Shown: one piece after another, positions 11,266 through 21,148 of the stretch
Numbering within the stretch: position 1 is the stretch's first letter
Layout of the letters: each line of letters opens with the position of its first letter
Origin: Shewanella sp. 10N.286.48.A6
GTDB lineage: Bacteria; Pseudomonadota; Gammaproteobacteria; Enterobacterales; Shewanellaceae
Assembly (NCBI RefSeq): GCF_002873135.1
Contig: NZ_MCVI01000003.1
Coordinates: 186,001-250,000 of the forward strand
Direction of reading: 5' to 3'
DNA: 64,000 nucleotides
Program-made: the position numbers and the translations under genes
Notes under the pieces: generated by a model
What the model was told of the DNA's origin: nothing
The model's database searches: none
The model's input: only the letters and a program-made list of their open reading frames with translations

Positions 11266-12513
11266 ATGTTTGAAGTCTTTCTCATATCGCTGGCAGTACT
11301 TGCCTTACTCAGTATTGTGTTTGAAGAAGTCACTCATATTAACAAAGCCAAAACCACGCTATTTCTCGGCTGTATTGCTTGGATTAGTTTATTCATCTCT
11401 GCTGCTGGCACCGACAAAACCCCATTCATTGCCGCAGAGTTAAACGACAATTTACTGGAAATTGCCACCTTGTGGTTATTTCTCATGTCGACAATGACCT
11501 TTGTGGCTTATCTCAACGCCAAAGGCATGATCCAGCTGTTAGTACAAAAAATCTTTCCGCAGCAAGTTTCTGTCAGAATGCTGATGCTGCAAGTCGGCCT
11601 TTTTGCACTGGTACTATCCACCTTCTGTGACAATGTCACTGCCACCTTGGTGTCCTTAGGCTTATTAACCACATTTAATTTAGCAAGTCGAATGCGTCGC
11701 CGTATGGCAGTATTAATTATCTTCGCGGTTAACTCAGGCGGAGTAGCCTTGATAACGGGTGATGTCACCACCTTAATGATATTTCTTGCCGGTAAAGTGC
11801 AAATGTCACAACTACTGATTTTGTTTTTACCTGCCGGCATTAGTGTGATGCTATTAGCGCTGTTATTCTCTCTAAACGCTGAAGGTCATGTCAGTACCAC
11901 ACCGGTAGATAAACAACTAAACCCTATTGATATCATTATCGGACTGATTTTCTTAGTCACGATTGTTCTGACAATGCTATTTAATATCTTATTTGATATT
12001 CCGCCCGTGCTTACCTTTCTTGCTGGATTATCGGTGATGTTTTTAGTTGGGCGTACCAGTCACACTAAAAAAGAAGAAATTCAAATTTTAGAGTACATTC
12101 GCCAAGTAGAATTTGACACTTTACTATTCTTTTTAGGGATTTTATTGCTTGTAGGCATGCTCAAGGAAATTGGCACTTTGGAGCTACTGACGCAGGCTTA
12201 TGGGCTGTATAACCCAGCGATATCGAACTATTTTGCCGGAGTAGGCTCAGCAATTTTAGATAACGTACCACTGACTGCGGCGCTACTTAAAGCAGAGCCA
12301 GTACTCACCACAGCCCAATGGTTAGGTTTAACCTATTCTGTCGGTGTCGGAGGCTCACTACTAGTCATTGGCTCTGCTGCGGGGATTATTGCCATGAGTA
12401 AGATAAAAGAGCTCACCTTTGTGAGTTACTTAAAATACTTTCCTGCATTATTACTGTGTTACTCCGTGGGTTATGGCTTAACGATTTTAATCGCTAATCA
12501 GATCCATAGCTAA
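11266..12513 (+). CDS. nhaD: Na+/H+ antiporter NhaD
   Basis: Sodium/proton antiporter of the NhaD type (ion-transporter superfamily), typical of marine bacteria and active in sodium extrusion at alkaline pH. The 415 residues form about 11-12 hydrophobic helices. Family motifs are visible: STFCDNVTATLVSLGLLT, NSGGVALITGDVTTLMIFLAG, and the repeat-equivalent VGSAILDNVPLTAALLK with a second buried Asp-Asn pair. ATG 11,266 starts at MFEVFLISLAVLALL, an immediate signal-anchor. A TTG at 11,239 gives only nine more residues and no ribosome site. Single-gene unit. Confidence 0.88.
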   Translation: MFEVFLISLAVLALLSIVFEEVTHINKAKTTLFLGCIAWISLFISAAGTDKTPFIAAELNDNLLEIATLWLFLMSTMTFVAYLNAKGMIQLLVQKIFPQQVSVRMLMLQVGLFALVLSTFCDNVTATLVSLGLLTTFNLASRMRRRMAVLIIFAVNSGGVALITGDVTTLMIFLAGKVQMSQLLILFLPAGISVMLLALLFSLNAEGHVSTTPVDKQLNPIDIIIGLIFLVTIVLTMLFNILFDIPPVLTFLAGLSVMFLVGRTSHTKKEEIQILEYIRQVEFDTLLFFLGILLLVGMLKEIGTLELLTQAYGLYNPAISNYFAGVGSAILDNVPLTAALLKAEPVLTTAQWLGLTYSVGVGGSLLVIGSAAGIIAMSKIKELTFVSYLKYFPALLLCYSVGYGLTILIANQIHS

Positions 12514-12615
12514 GGTGTTAGCTTTCAGACTAAGCGCTAAAATAATCAGAGCTAATAACTAAGCGCTAATAGTCTGTGCAGGCCCGATACTCTGCGCTAG
12601 TAGCACACATAAAAC

Positions 12616-12642
12616 AATAAAGGCGCCATTGGCGCCTTTATT
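12616..12642. terminator. Bidirectional terminator between nhaD and gspB
   Basis: AATAAAGGCGCC and GGCGCCTTTATT form a near-perfect inverted repeat with A- and T-rich flanks, between convergent genes. Confidence 0.82.
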
Positions 12643-12675
12643 AAAATCAGAGATTAACTAAAGAAGTTACCCAAA

Positions 12676-13827
12676 CTAAATTGCTGGCACTTTAAACTCT
12701 GAGCCATCGATTTCAAGTACCACATCTCTGGGTCTAATTTCGATAATTTTAAGCTTACCACTGATCACATCGCCTTCTTGAAGCTCTGCACCATCAATGT
12801 TTAACCAGCGATTATTTGCATCAGAAGAATAGACATGAGCCTGAATATTAAACTCTGGTACTTGTAATTGCACACTGGCAGGTAGCTCACCGTATTTAGG
12901 GATGCTATCTGATTTCGGAGTAGGGATTGGGTCAAACTCAGCTTCAGTCACAGGTTTATTGGCTGATTCTTCATATTCAACATCTTTAAGAGCGGCTTGA
13001 AAAGCGGCCATTAAATTATTCGATTGCTCAGCAGTTAACTGATTTTTTTCTGGGGTGTTTTGGGTAGCGGTCACTTCATTGCTCACGCCTTGCTGCTCAA
13101 AATTGACGTTTTCAGCTGCGGTTGCCACTTTCATCTGCAGTGCAGTTAAATCCGATGTTTGCTTGTAGTTAGAATTGGCCCCTAAAATAATCGCATCTTC
13201 GCCATAGAGCGCGGTTAACTCAGCGGCAGTTAACTGCCTTTGGGAGTTATTCGAGCTAGCATTTGCAGTACCTGTTGAACTTACAGCGGTGGCTGCAAGC
13301 TCATTTTGCGATAGTGAGCTTACTTGACCTCGATTACTCTCATTCAAGCGATATTCATACTGGGTATTATCACCACTATTTGATGGACTCTTTGCAGGTG
13401 AATCACTTGAAGATAAGCTATTTAAAGACGAGTTATTTGAAGATAAGTCATAGCCAGCAACAGCTTGTGGTTTTGCCAAGGGCAAAGCCACTTTATTAGC
13501 AATCCTTATTTCTGCTGTGCCCGCTTGAACGGTATTTAAACTCAGGCTTTGTTGCGATGTGGCTTGCTTAACAGCTTCATTTTCCTGACTAGAACTTACC
13601 CCTGAATTCGCCGTTAAAGTCGGTTTCACTAATCTCGCTAAGCCCCAAGCAGATAACACACCTAATAAGATCACTGAGATTAACACCAGCGCCTTGCCCC
13701 AAAGCTGACGTAACCAATGCTGGTTAGTCGCTGGTTTATAACCAGCCCTTGGGGTTAATACCGCATCAGGTAATTCGCCCATCTGTTGCTGTTTTTCTTT
13801 GGTCACGGCATCTAATAAAATAGACAT
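12676..13827 (-). CDS. gspB: Type II secretion accessory protein GspB/ExeB-like
   Basis: The partner of the GspA/ExeA ATPase; in Aeromonas this pair helps the GspD secretin assemble through the peptidoglycan. The 383-residue protein starts MSILLDAVTKEKQQQ, the amino-terminal motif of this family. It has one membrane segment near residues 45-68 (ALVLISVILLGVLSAWGLARLV) and a long Ser/Asn/Gln-rich periplasmic linker. A C-terminal T2SSB-type domain (AHVYSSDANNRWLNIDGAELQEGD, then PRDVVLEIDGSEFKVP) resembles PDZ-like GspC partner domains. Its start codon overlaps the stop of the upstream gspA, so the two are translationally coupled. Confidence 0.85.
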   Translation of the reverse strand: MSILLDAVTKEKQQQMGELPDAVLTPRAGYKPATNQHWLRQLWGKALVLISVILLGVLSAWGLARLVKPTLTANSGVSSSQENEAVKQATSQQSLSLNTVQAGTAEIRIANKVALPLAKPQAVAGYDLSSNNSSLNSLSSSDSPAKSPSNSGDNTQYEYRLNESNRGQVSSLSQNELAATAVSSTGTANASSNNSQRQLTAAELTALYGEDAIILGANSNYKQTSDLTALQMKVATAAENVNFEQQGVSNEVTATQNTPEKNQLTAEQSNNLMAAFQAALKDVEYEESANKPVTEAEFDPIPTPKSDSIPKYGELPASVQLQVPEFNIQAHVYSSDANNRWLNIDGAELQEGDVISGKLKIIEIRPRDVVLEIDGSEFKVPAI

Positions 13828-15443
13828 TAGCTGCGCCCTACTTTAGTTAATCTTGGGCCTTGCTTGCTGAGGTATAAGTTAAGCTGCACCAAGGTTTGGT
13901 TCCCTGCTATGCCATCAGATTTAAGTCCATGTTGACGCTGAAAGGCCATTAAATCTTGCTCTAAGGTATCATCGAAACGGTTTAATAATCTCGGCGCTCG
14001 TTGTTGCACCAAGGCTAAGTTATTTTCTAACCATTGAATTTGCGACAAACTGGATGTTTGACCAATTTCACTTGGCATTACTCCATCGGTTTGCCATAAA
14101 ATTTCAAAGGTGCCGCTAAAATGACGGTTAAACCAATCCTTGCTGACCCAAAGCTGCTGCTCATTTAATTGCAGTAAGACTTGCTCACCTTCGCGAGCTA
14201 CCACAACCCCATAGAATTGCTTAGCTTGCTGATCTTCTAAATACACCACCGCCGGGTAATTAAGCCTTGCAATACTGTTCCAGTTCCCCTGCTGCTGATG
14301 GCACAACAGCCCTTGCTCAGTCGCTGCTTGGCAAGAAGATAAACCAATAATGGGTTGTTTTCCCCATAAGGCAAACAGTCCAGCAAATGCATTATCAATG
14401 CTGCGACTTTGCGCCATTGCGGCGCGGACAATGCTTTGATTGCGATTAACTTGTGTTAATGCCACAGGGACAACATCTTCAATAACAGCTACTTTATCAA
14501 CCGCTTGTTTATTGACTAAAGCACTCGCCTGCTCTGAGCCGACCTGTTGAGGAAAAAAGCCATAAAAAGACACCCCAAAGGTAATCACTAATGTCGCAGC
14601 AATGGTTAAAGGCCAATGGGAGCGAGTCTCAACCGGCATTTCACCTAATACTTCAGCAGCAGCTTGCTTAACCATATGCTGATCGATTGGCACTTTTGAT
14701 TGGCCATAACCGGCCATTAAGGCTCGTTCACACAACAGGTTAGTTAAGCGTGGAATACCGCCACTGTACTTATGTAATGCTTTACAGGCTTTTTTAGAAA
14801 ATAATGGTTCAAAACGCCCAGCAACTTGTAATCGATGTTGCACATACAAGGCTATCTCTTCAACAGTCAAAGGCAACAAATGATATCTTGCGGTAATTCG
14901 CTGGGCTAACTGACGTAGCTCTTGACGCTTAAGCAGTTGCTGTAATTCTGGCTGGCCAATAAGAATCACTTGCAGCAGTTTTTTGGTATCTGTTTCAAGG
15001 TTAGTCAGTAATCTTAGTTGCTCTAACACCTCAGGGCGCAAATGCTGCGCTTCATCGATAATTAATACGGTATTGCGGCCATTTTTATGATTATTGAGTA
15101 AATACTGGCTGATTAAGTCGGTCAGTTGTTTAATTGATGGAGCATCACCATAGCTAATGGCAAGTTCATCACACAAGGTTGCCAGTAACTCTTGTTCAGT
15201 TAATGAAGGATTAAGTATAAAAGCAGTATCCGTGTGCTCAGGTAATTGCTTTAATAAACAACGTGACACAGTGGTTTTGCCAGTGCCAACCTCACCAGTT
15301 AATAACACGAAGCCACCGGTCTCGCCCAGACCATAGGTTAAATGCGCTAATGCTTCTCGGTGACGGTCGCTTAAGAACAAATAATGTGGGTTGGGTGCGA
15401 TTGAAAATGGATTATCATTTAATCCATAAAATGCTTTATACAT
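13827..15443 (-). CDS. gspA: GspA/ExeA-type AAA ATPase with peptidoglycan-binding domain
   Basis: Inner-membrane ATPase that with GspB assists secretin assembly for type II secretion. The 538-residue protein begins MYKAFYGLNDNPFSIAPNP, the ExeA signature. It has Walker A TGEVGTGKTTVSR near residue 50, Walker B NTVLIIDEAQHLRPE near 130 and the sensor region RITARYHLLPLT. One membrane segment lies near residue 272 (LTIAATLVITFGVSFYGFF). A C-terminal peptidoglycan-binding fold is present (LMAFQRQHGLKSDGIAGNQT). Length and domain order match ExeA. First gene of the gspA-gspB unit. Confidence 0.9.
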   Translation of the reverse strand: MYKAFYGLNDNPFSIAPNPHYLFLSDRHREALAHLTYGLGETGGFVLLTGEVGTGKTTVSRCLLKQLPEHTDTAFILNPSLTEQELLATLCDELAISYGDAPSIKQLTDLISQYLLNNHKNGRNTVLIIDEAQHLRPEVLEQLRLLTNLETDTKKLLQVILIGQPELQQLLKRQELRQLAQRITARYHLLPLTVEEIALYVQHRLQVAGRFEPLFSKKACKALHKYSGGIPRLTNLLCERALMAGYGQSKVPIDQHMVKQAAAEVLGEMPVETRSHWPLTIAATLVITFGVSFYGFFPQQVGSEQASALVNKQAVDKVAVIEDVVPVALTQVNRNQSIVRAAMAQSRSIDNAFAGLFALWGKQPIIGLSSCQAATEQGLLCHQQQGNWNSIARLNYPAVVYLEDQQAKQFYGVVVAREGEQVLLQLNEQQLWVSKDWFNRHFSGTFEILWQTDGVMPSEIGQTSSLSQIQWLENNLALVQQRAPRLLNRFDDTLEQDLMAFQRQHGLKSDGIAGNQTLVQLNLYLSKQGPRLTKVGRS

Positions 15444-15585
15444 CGGGCCAAAAATCCTTATCTATAACTGACGGCTCAAGTTATATCTTGCCGTACTGCT
15501 TGTCAAAATTTAGCAGCAGAAATGTTAGTCGTGCTAAGATTTATCTTAAGATACTTAAGATAAAGCTCCTTAGGCAAAAACATTT

Positions 15586-16815
15586 ATGAAAATCTATTTA
15601 GTGGGTGGCGCTGTACGTGACGGCATTTTATCACTTCCAGTCAAAGATAAAGACTATGTGGTAGTGGGCGGTTCAACCGAGGAGATGTTCGCCCTTGGCT
15701 ATAGTCAAGTTGGCCGTGATTTCCCCGTTTTTTTGCACCCTAAAACCCAACAAGAATATGCCTTAGCACGTACCGAAAGAAAAAGCGGCCAGGGGTATTC
15801 TGGTTTTAGCTGCGATGCCAATAAAGAGGTAACACTGGAACAGGATTTACTGCGTCGCGATCTAACCATTAATGCCATGGCCCAAGATGACCAAGGCAAT
15901 CTATACGATCCCTATGGCGGCATGGCGGATATTGAAAGTCGCCAATTACGCCATGTGTCGGATGCATTCATTGAAGATCCATTACGGGTTCTGCGGGTTG
16001 CCCGATTCGCGGCGCGTTTTGCCCACCTTGGTTTTACTATCGCCCAAGAAACAATAGCACTGATGCAAAGTATCTGTGACTCAGGCGAGTTAGCGTATTT
16101 AACGCCTGAGCGCGTGTGGCAAGAGCTAGATAAAGCTTTAAGTAGTCAGAACCCTGAAGTCTTTTTTGAGCAGCTGCGTAGTTGTGGGGCGCTTAAGGTG
16201 CTATTTCCAGAGATAGATGCCTTGTTCGGCGTACCTCAACCTGAAAAATGGCATCCAGAAATTGACTCAGGCATTCATACCATGATGGTATTGCAAGCCT
16301 CGGCTAAGCTCACTGATAAAAAAACCATTCGTTTTGCCGCTTTGGTTCATGATTTAGGTAAGGCCATCACCCCTACAGAGCTTTGGCCAAAACATCATGG
16401 GCACGGCCAAAAGGGCTTACCGATAATCAAAAAGCTAGTACAAAGAATTAAAGCCCCAAATGAATACAAGGAATTGGCACTGCTGTGCAGCGACCAACAT
16501 CAAAATATCCATAATGCGCTAGAGTTACGCGCTGAAACCATTATAAAGATTTTTGATAAGGGTGATTTTTGGCGCAAACCGCAACGCTTAACAGACTTAC
16601 TATTATGTTGTCAGGCCGATATTCAAGGTCGAACAGGTTTTGAGCAAGCGCAGTATCCTCAAAGCGAGTTTTTAATCCATTGCTTTAACATTGCTAAAGA
16701 GGTCGATGTGCAACAGGTGATTAGTGATGGGTTTAAGGGCGCAGAAATTAAACAGCAGTTGAGCATACGCAGAGCTGAGGCCATTAGCCTGTATAAAAAA
16801 AGCCAAGTACAATAA
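15586..16815 (+). CDS. cca: CCA tRNA nucleotidyltransferase (with HD domain)
   Basis: Adds or repairs the 3' CCA end of tRNAs without a template. The nucleotidyltransferase motif GGAVRDGIL is at residues 7-15, and the metal-binding pair is D21 and D23 in KDKDYVVVG. RRDLTINAMAQ, the DPYGG loop and DPLRVLRVARFAARF follow. An HD phosphohydrolase domain is present near residue 250 (FAALVHDLGKAITP), as in the proteobacterial multifunctional enzyme. Length (409) is normal. It is divergent from gspA, with 142 bases between the two. Confidence 0.95.
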   Translation: MKIYLVGGAVRDGILSLPVKDKDYVVVGGSTEEMFALGYSQVGRDFPVFLHPKTQQEYALARTERKSGQGYSGFSCDANKEVTLEQDLLRRDLTINAMAQDDQGNLYDPYGGMADIESRQLRHVSDAFIEDPLRVLRVARFAARFAHLGFTIAQETIALMQSICDSGELAYLTPERVWQELDKALSSQNPEVFFEQLRSCGALKVLFPEIDALFGVPQPEKWHPEIDSGIHTMMVLQASAKLTDKKTIRFAALVHDLGKAITPTELWPKHHGHGQKGLPIIKKLVQRIKAPNEYKELALLCSDQHQNIHNALELRAETIIKIFDKGDFWRKPQRLTDLLLCCQADIQGRTGFEQAQYPQSEFLIHCFNIAKEVDVQQVISDGFKGAEIKQQLSIRRAEAISLYKKSQVQ

Positions 16816-17091
16816 GCGTTGCAATTGTAACGTTTAAGCATTCGTGATGCACTAAACGAAACCTTAGCACTACTTCAATATCAGAGTGATTAACCTAATA
16901 CTAACGCCGTAGATTATGCCTTTTTACAAATTTCTACAGATGAATATCCTTATATTAATTGGGTTTACGCTGTTTTTTATGATTTTTTTTGCCAATTTGT
17001 GTAGCAAAATACAATAGCTGTGACATAATTAAAAGGCTGTTGGGTATTACGCCTCAGCAACTTATTACAACCTATAATGAAGGGATTTTCC

Positions 17092-17358
17092 ATGAACAAG
17101 AAAGTATTAATGATTGCTGGTGTTGCTATGACTGCTCTTATCGGTGGTTGTGCAAACACTACTGCTTTAGAAGAAAGTGTTGCTAACCTAGGTAACAAAG
17201 TTGATCAACTATCTTCTGAAGTTAGCTCTTTAAAATCAGAGCAAAGCAAATTATCTGCTGATGTGAAAGATTCTAAAGCAGCTTCTATGGACGCTCAAGC
17301 TGAAGCTAAGCGTGCAAACGATCGCATCGATAACATGGCTTCTTCTTACAAAAAGTAA
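17092..17358 (+). CDS. lpp: Major outer-membrane (murein/Braun-type) lipoprotein
   Basis: Small abundant lipoprotein expected to tether outer membrane to peptidoglycan. From ATG 17,092 (AAGGGATT upstream) it has a signal peptide MNKKVLMIAGVAMTALIGG and the lipobox IGGC with Cys20. A heptad-patterned helix follows (VANLGNKVDQLSSEVSSLKS). The C-terminal YKK fits the lysine that is cross-linked to murein in Lpp. Length (88 residues) fits. A start 15 bases earlier is in frame but would put extra residues before the signal peptide. It stands alone, with a nested hairpin downstream. Confidence 0.93.
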   Translation: MNKKVLMIAGVAMTALIGGCANTTALEESVANLGNKVDQLSSEVSSLKSEQSKLSADVKDSKAASMDAQAEAKRANDRIDNMASSYKK

Positions 17359-17398
17359 GAAACCATGAAAATTAGCTTATTTTTATAGGTTGATTATT

Positions 17399-17448
17399 AA
17401 GGCTTGAACATAGTAAACAGACTTAAGTCGTTTACCATTTCAAGCCTT
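17399..17448 (+). terminator. Nested hairpin downstream of lpp
   Basis: AAGGCTTGA pairs with TCAAGCCTT, enclosing a second stem GTAAAC/GTTTAC. There is no clear T-run, so it may stabilise the 3' end of the lpp mRNA as much as terminate it. Confidence 0.6.
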
Positions 17449-17513
17449 AATTGTATCTGCAGGATTAAATCAACATAAGGGCATGCCGCGCAAACGTTAA
17501 CTCTGTAATAAAC

Positions 17514-18341
17514 TTACTTGGCTTCTGCTAGCTTTGCAGTAATCAATACATAATCAAATTCTAACCCTGTCACAGGATGACTCTTAATTTGATGCTTTAA
17601 TTGATCATTAACCCGCCATGCAAGGTGGTTCATCTCCAACAGTGTCATCGCTTGTTCGCCGCTCACATCACCAGTAAAGCTAATCGATTTTGTATTAACC
17701 ACTTCAATCTGCTTGGGTAAATTCAACTGCAATGGCTTTTCCGCTAAATTGTCATATACCTGCTGCTTCAGTTGCCATAAATGCCGAGGACCGGGCACTA
17801 ACATTAATAATCGACCGCTGTCTTTTAACACCCTTAGGCACTCTTTACCTTTTAAAGCCACGTCAAATAGCGACACGATATCTAAACTGTTATCAGCAAA
17901 AGGTAACTTCTTATAAGGGGTAAGGATTAGACTAGCTGGGGTATTTTCTTTGCTGGCTGCAAATAGTGCGTTCTCAGCTTCAGAAACGCCCCAATGGCTA
18001 ACATCAACATTAGTGCTGGTAGCAAGGTGTCGCAAATATAGACCATCTGCACAGCTAAAATTCAGGTGCTGTAGTTCGGTGCGCCCATCAATCAATTGAT
18101 TAAATGACTCACTCAGTTTATCCATTAACGGTTTAAATAAGTCTTCAGCCATAAGAAAGCGTTTCGAGCGCAGTTGCTGACGTGACTCATTCGCGCCCTT
18201 GAACTTGGTTGAGGTAACAAAGGATAAATAGCCTTGGGCATTTTTATCAATATGATGCTTATTATCACAATAGTAGCCTGCTGAGGCCTGATGATAATGC
18301 AATGCTGTCGCACACTTAGGGCAGATCAAAATTGAGTTCAT
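17514..18341 (-). CDS. rlmA: 23S rRNA (guanine-N1)-methyltransferase RlmA-like
   Basis: SAM-dependent methyltransferase expected to methylate 23S rRNA at the G745 region. An N-terminal zinc-binding segment is visible (ILICPKCATALHYHQ, then GYYCDNKHHID). The family phrase NAQGYLSFV and RFLMAEDLFKPLMDKL follow. The Rossmann part contains the family region around LNFSCADGLYL and DIVSLFDVALKGKECLRVLKD. I chose ATG 18,341 (MNSILICPKC); a longer reading from 18,401 would run through the upstream terminator hairpin. The glycine-rich SAM loop is less canonical than in E. coli, so substrate is inferred. Confidence 0.8.
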   Translation of the reverse strand: MNSILICPKCATALHYHQASAGYYCDNKHHIDKNAQGYLSFVTSTKFKGANESRQQLRSKRFLMAEDLFKPLMDKLSESFNQLIDGRTELQHLNFSCADGLYLRHLATSTNVDVSHWGVSEAENALFAASKENTPASLILTPYKKLPFADNSLDIVSLFDVALKGKECLRVLKDSGRLLMLVPGPRHLWQLKQQVYDNLAEKPLQLNLPKQIEVVNTKSISFTGDVSGEQAMTLLEMNHLAWRVNDQLKHQIKSHPVTGLEFDYVLITAKLAEAK

Positions 18342-18382
18342 TACAGAAAACGTCCTAGACTTTACAGCTAAATTTAAGGAAT

Positions 18383-18410
18383 AAAAAACGGGTGATAACA
18401 CCCGTTTTTT
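18383..18410 (-). terminator. Terminator of the folB-folK-uppP unit
   Basis: AAAAAACGGGTG pairs with CACCCGTTTTTT around ATAA, between uppP and rlmA on the minus strand; runs of A and T on both sides allow either direction. Confidence 0.88.
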
Positions 18411-18468
18411 ATTTTATTAATCATTGATGATTTTGTCTCTCATAATGATTAATCTATTGTGGTTTATA

Positions 18469-19269
18469 TTACAGGAATATAAAGCCACATAATACTGCGC
18501 CAAGAGTTAGGCGATACAGCACAAATGGGGTCATGCCAATCTTGCTGATAATTTTCAAGAAAAAGTAAATACAAGTATAGGCTGCAAAAAACGAAACCAC
18601 GATACCCAGTAGCACCTCACCGTAATTAATCACCAAGTCACTTGAAACGGCATCTTTAGTCATTAAAATCGCCGCACCTAAAATCACCGGTATTGACATT
18701 AAAAATGAAAAGCGTGCTGCAGCTTCTTTGTTTAGACCTAACATCAAAGCGGCGGTGATGGTAATACCTGAACGTGACGTGCCTGGAATAATCGCCAACG
18801 CTTGAGCAAAACCAATTAATAGCGCCTTTCTCCAACCGGTTTGATACTCGGTTAGCTCATTACGGGCCATTTTATCACCGACCCACAACAGCAAACCAAA
18901 TATAACTGTTGTGATAGCAATTACCCCAGGGCCACGAAGGTAGGTTTCGATTAAATCTTTTGCCATAAAGCCAAAGAACACCGCCGGTAATGTCGCTAAA
19001 ATGATCCACCAAGCTAATTTACTGTCTTGGGTATGAACACCTTTAACCATGCTCGCTATCCACGCATTGAGCATGAGCCATATTTCTTTTCTAAAATAGA
19101 TCACTACCGCTAATAATGAACCAATATGAACAGCGACATCAAAGAAAAGACCTTGATCTTGCCAGCCTAAAACTTGCGCCGGCAAAATCAGGTGAGCGGA
19201 GCTTGAAATCGGTAAAAACTCTGTTAGCCCTTGAATGATGGCAAGTATAATAACCTGAATGGTTTCCAT
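18469..19269 (-). CDS. uppP: Undecaprenyl-diphosphatase (UppP/BacA)
   Basis: Inner-membrane phosphatase that recycles undecaprenyl pyrophosphate to the lipid carrier used for peptidoglycan and O-antigen. The 266 residues start [20 protein letters not shown] and contain both BacA signatures: the first is the catalytic Glu region followed by ISSSAHLIL, the second is [18 protein letters not shown] near residue 160. About eight hydrophobic helices are visible. It lies 17 bases downstream of folK on the same strand. Confidence 0.95.
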   Translation of the reverse strand: METIQVIILAIIQGLTEFLPISSSAHLILPAQVLGWQDQGLFFDVAVHIGSLLAVVIYFRKEIWLMLNAWIASMVKGVHTQDSKLAWWIILATLPAVFFGFMAKDLIETYLRGPGVIAITTVIFGLLLWVGDKMARNELTEYQTGWRKALLIGFAQALAIIPGTSRSGITITAALMLGLNKEAAARFSFLMSIPVILGAAILMTKDAVSSDLVINYGEVLLGIVVSFFAAYTCIYFFLKIISKIGMTPFVLYRLTLGAVLCGFIFL

Positions 19270-19286
19270 GATTGTCCTTTATAATA

Positions 19287-19790
19287 TTAACGTGTCAGTG
19301 TTGCAGGGAAGTCAAACTCAATCGGCCAAATATGCTGGCTAGATTTATCGTAATTATCCCAAAGTAATTGATAAGGTTGATGCGTTATTGGGTGAGTTAA
19401 TTGCGGCGCAATTTCTGCCAGCGGCCACAATACAAAAGCATTAAATAAAATCTCACCTCGAGGCAGTTCAACCGGTTGCTGACAAATTTCATTATCATAA
19501 AGCAGTAAGTCGATATCTAAACTTCGTGGACTAAATTTTTTTTCACCGCGAATGCGGCCATTTTGCTTTTCTATTCGTTTAAAGCTGGCAACCACCTCAG
19601 CAATACTCATATCGGTATCAGCTGCGGCCACCATATTTAAAAAATTGGTACCTTGAAACCCAACTGCTTCACTTTCAAACATCCTTGATAACTGTAATGG
19701 GCCAAATTGCTGCTGCAAATCAATTAATCCTGACTGCATGTGTGCAACAGGGTCAATATTAGTGCCTAGACTGATATAAATACGTGCCAT
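19287..19790 (-). CDS. folK: 2-amino-4-hydroxy-6-hydroxymethyldihydropteridine pyrophosphokinase
   Basis: Transfers pyrophosphate from ATP to 6-hydroxymethyl-dihydropterin in folate synthesis. From ATG 19,790 (MARIYISLGTNI) it is 167 residues. It has the HPPK signature: the FLNMVAAADTD segment, then GRIRGEKKFSPRSLDIDLLLYDN with the paired metal-binding aspartates, then PRGEILFNAFVLWPLAEIAP. A longer reading from 19,817 adds nine residues with no family support. It follows folB, placing two folate enzymes together. Confidence 0.95.
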   Translation of the reverse strand: MARIYISLGTNIDPVAHMQSGLIDLQQQFGPLQLSRMFESEAVGFQGTNFLNMVAAADTDMSIAEVVASFKRIEKQNGRIRGEKKFSPRSLDIDLLLYDNEICQQPVELPRGEILFNAFVLWPLAEIAPQLTHPITHQPYQLLWDNYDKSSQHIWPIEFDFPATLTR

Positions 19791-19854
19791 TAACTCACTC
19801 TGTAATATAAAGAACAAACATGAAAAGATGATTAAATAGTGCTAAAACATGTTA

Positions 19855-20208
19855 CTAAAATTGACCGCGCTCAATAACCACACCAACAGAGACTGCAGTA
19901 GGTACCGCACCAGGTTTCATCACTGTCACTTTAACGCCTTCAACCTTAAATTCAGTCATCAAACACTCGGCAATCATTTCTGCGACAGTTTCAATTAGCT
20001 CAACGGGTTTTTGAGTGATTAATGCAGTGAGGCGATTAGACACACTTTCGTAGCACAAGGCATGTTGATAATCATCAGTGGCAGCAGCCATTTTATTATC
20101 CCAAGCCATATCTAAATCGATGAGCAATATTTGCTGTATTTGTTTTTCCCACTCGTAGATCCCTATTACAGTTTCAATTTTTAGCTCGCGAATAAGTACT
20201 TTATCCAT
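19855..20208 (-). CDS. folB: Dihydroneopterin aldolase
   Basis: Converts dihydroneopterin to 6-hydroxymethyl-dihydropterin and glycolaldehyde, supplying the substrate of FolK next to it. The 117-residue protein shows the family pattern KIETVIGIYEWEKQIQQ, with the pterin-binding Glu in IGIYEWE. DYQHALCYESVSNRL and ELIETVAEMIAECL follow, and a C-terminal VTVMKPGAV strand is present. Length is typical. First gene of the minus-strand unit folB-folK-uppP and divergent from plsY. Confidence 0.95.
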   Translation of the reverse strand: MDKVLIRELKIETVIGIYEWEKQIQQILLIDLDMAWDNKMAAATDDYQHALCYESVSNRLTALITQKPVELIETVAEMIAECLMTEFKVEGVKVTVMKPGAVPTAVSVGVVIERGQF

Positions 20209-20449
20209 GCTTTCTCCGAGTTTTACTCATTTTTTTAAAAAAACAGCCTAAAAAAGCTGATAATGACATCAATTAACCGTTATCATGATTTTTGTCTTTT
20301 TCCTGAGCAACTAAAGCAGTAGGATAATGGCTAGCTATTTATGAATGATAACCATTCTAAATAGCGTTTTAAAAGCTGATAATAACCATTAAGATCAAGT
20401 GATATAAATTAATGGGCGATGATACCCTAAGAAGACTAAGGACACCAAT

Positions 20450-21058
20450 TTGAGCGCTGTTACAATCACAATATTGATGATTATAACCGCCTACCTAGCC
20501 GGTTCTATTTCAAGTGCCATTTTGGTTTGTAAATTAAGAGGTTTACCCGACCCTCGCACTGAAGGCTCAGGCAACCCTGGGGCAACCAACGTACTTCGTA
20601 TCGGTGGCGCAAGCTCTGCTGCCTTAGTTTTATTTTTCGACATGCTTAAAGGCGCCGCGCCCAGCTATTGCAGCTACTTACTCGGTCAAGATGCGGTGTC
20701 ATTAGGGCTCATTGCCATCGCAGCTTGTTTAGGCCACATCTACCCGCTCTTTTTTAACTTTCAAGGCGGCAAAGGCGTAGCGACTGCCTTTGGCGCGATG
20801 GCTCCTATTGGCGGCGATTTAGCCGCCATGTTAATTATTACTTGGTTAGTATTTGTAATTATTACTCGCTATTCATCATTAGCCGCCATTTTAACTGCAA
20901 TACTTGCACCAGTTTACACATGGTGGTTAGACGAGCGCTTTGTCATTCCAGTGGCAATGCTCTCTTTATTAATTGTCATTCGCCATAAAGATAATATTAA
21001 GCGCTTGAGAGTGGGCGAAGAAAGCAAGCTTTCCCGTAAGAAAAAACAAGCTAACTAG
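20450..21058 (+). CDS. plsY: Glycerol-3-phosphate acyltransferase PlsY
   Basis: Inner-membrane enzyme transferring acyl groups from acyl-phosphate to glycerol-3-phosphate, the first step of phospholipid synthesis. The signature motifs are present: [16 protein letters not shown] near residue 37, [21 protein letters not shown] near 100, and [19 protein letters not shown] at the end. Five hydrophobic helices are visible. It starts with TTG at 20,450 ([10 protein letters not shown]), preceded by AAGGACACC. No in-frame ATG lies before the first membrane helix is well under way. Confidence 0.93.
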   Translation: MSAVTITILMIITAYLAGSISSAILVCKLRGLPDPRTEGSGNPGATNVLRIGGASSAALVLFFDMLKGAAPSYCSYLLGQDAVSLGLIAIAACLGHIYPLFFNFQGGKGVATAFGAMAPIGGDLAAMLIITWLVFVIITRYSSLAAILTAILAPVYTWWLDERFVIPVAMLSLLIVIRHKDNIKRLRVGEESKLSRKKKQAN

Positions 21059-21096
21059 TTTTAACTCAAACTATCTAACTGATTATATTATTGATA

Positions 21097-21127
21097 TAAA
21101 AAAACCTAAGCCATGGCTTAGGTTTTT
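21097..21127. terminator. Bidirectional terminator between plsY and tsaD
   Basis: AAACCTAAGCC pairs with GGCTTAGGTTT with poly-A and poly-T flanks between the convergent genes. Confidence 0.92.
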
Positions 21128-21148
21128 TCATATCAGGTAATGACTTAA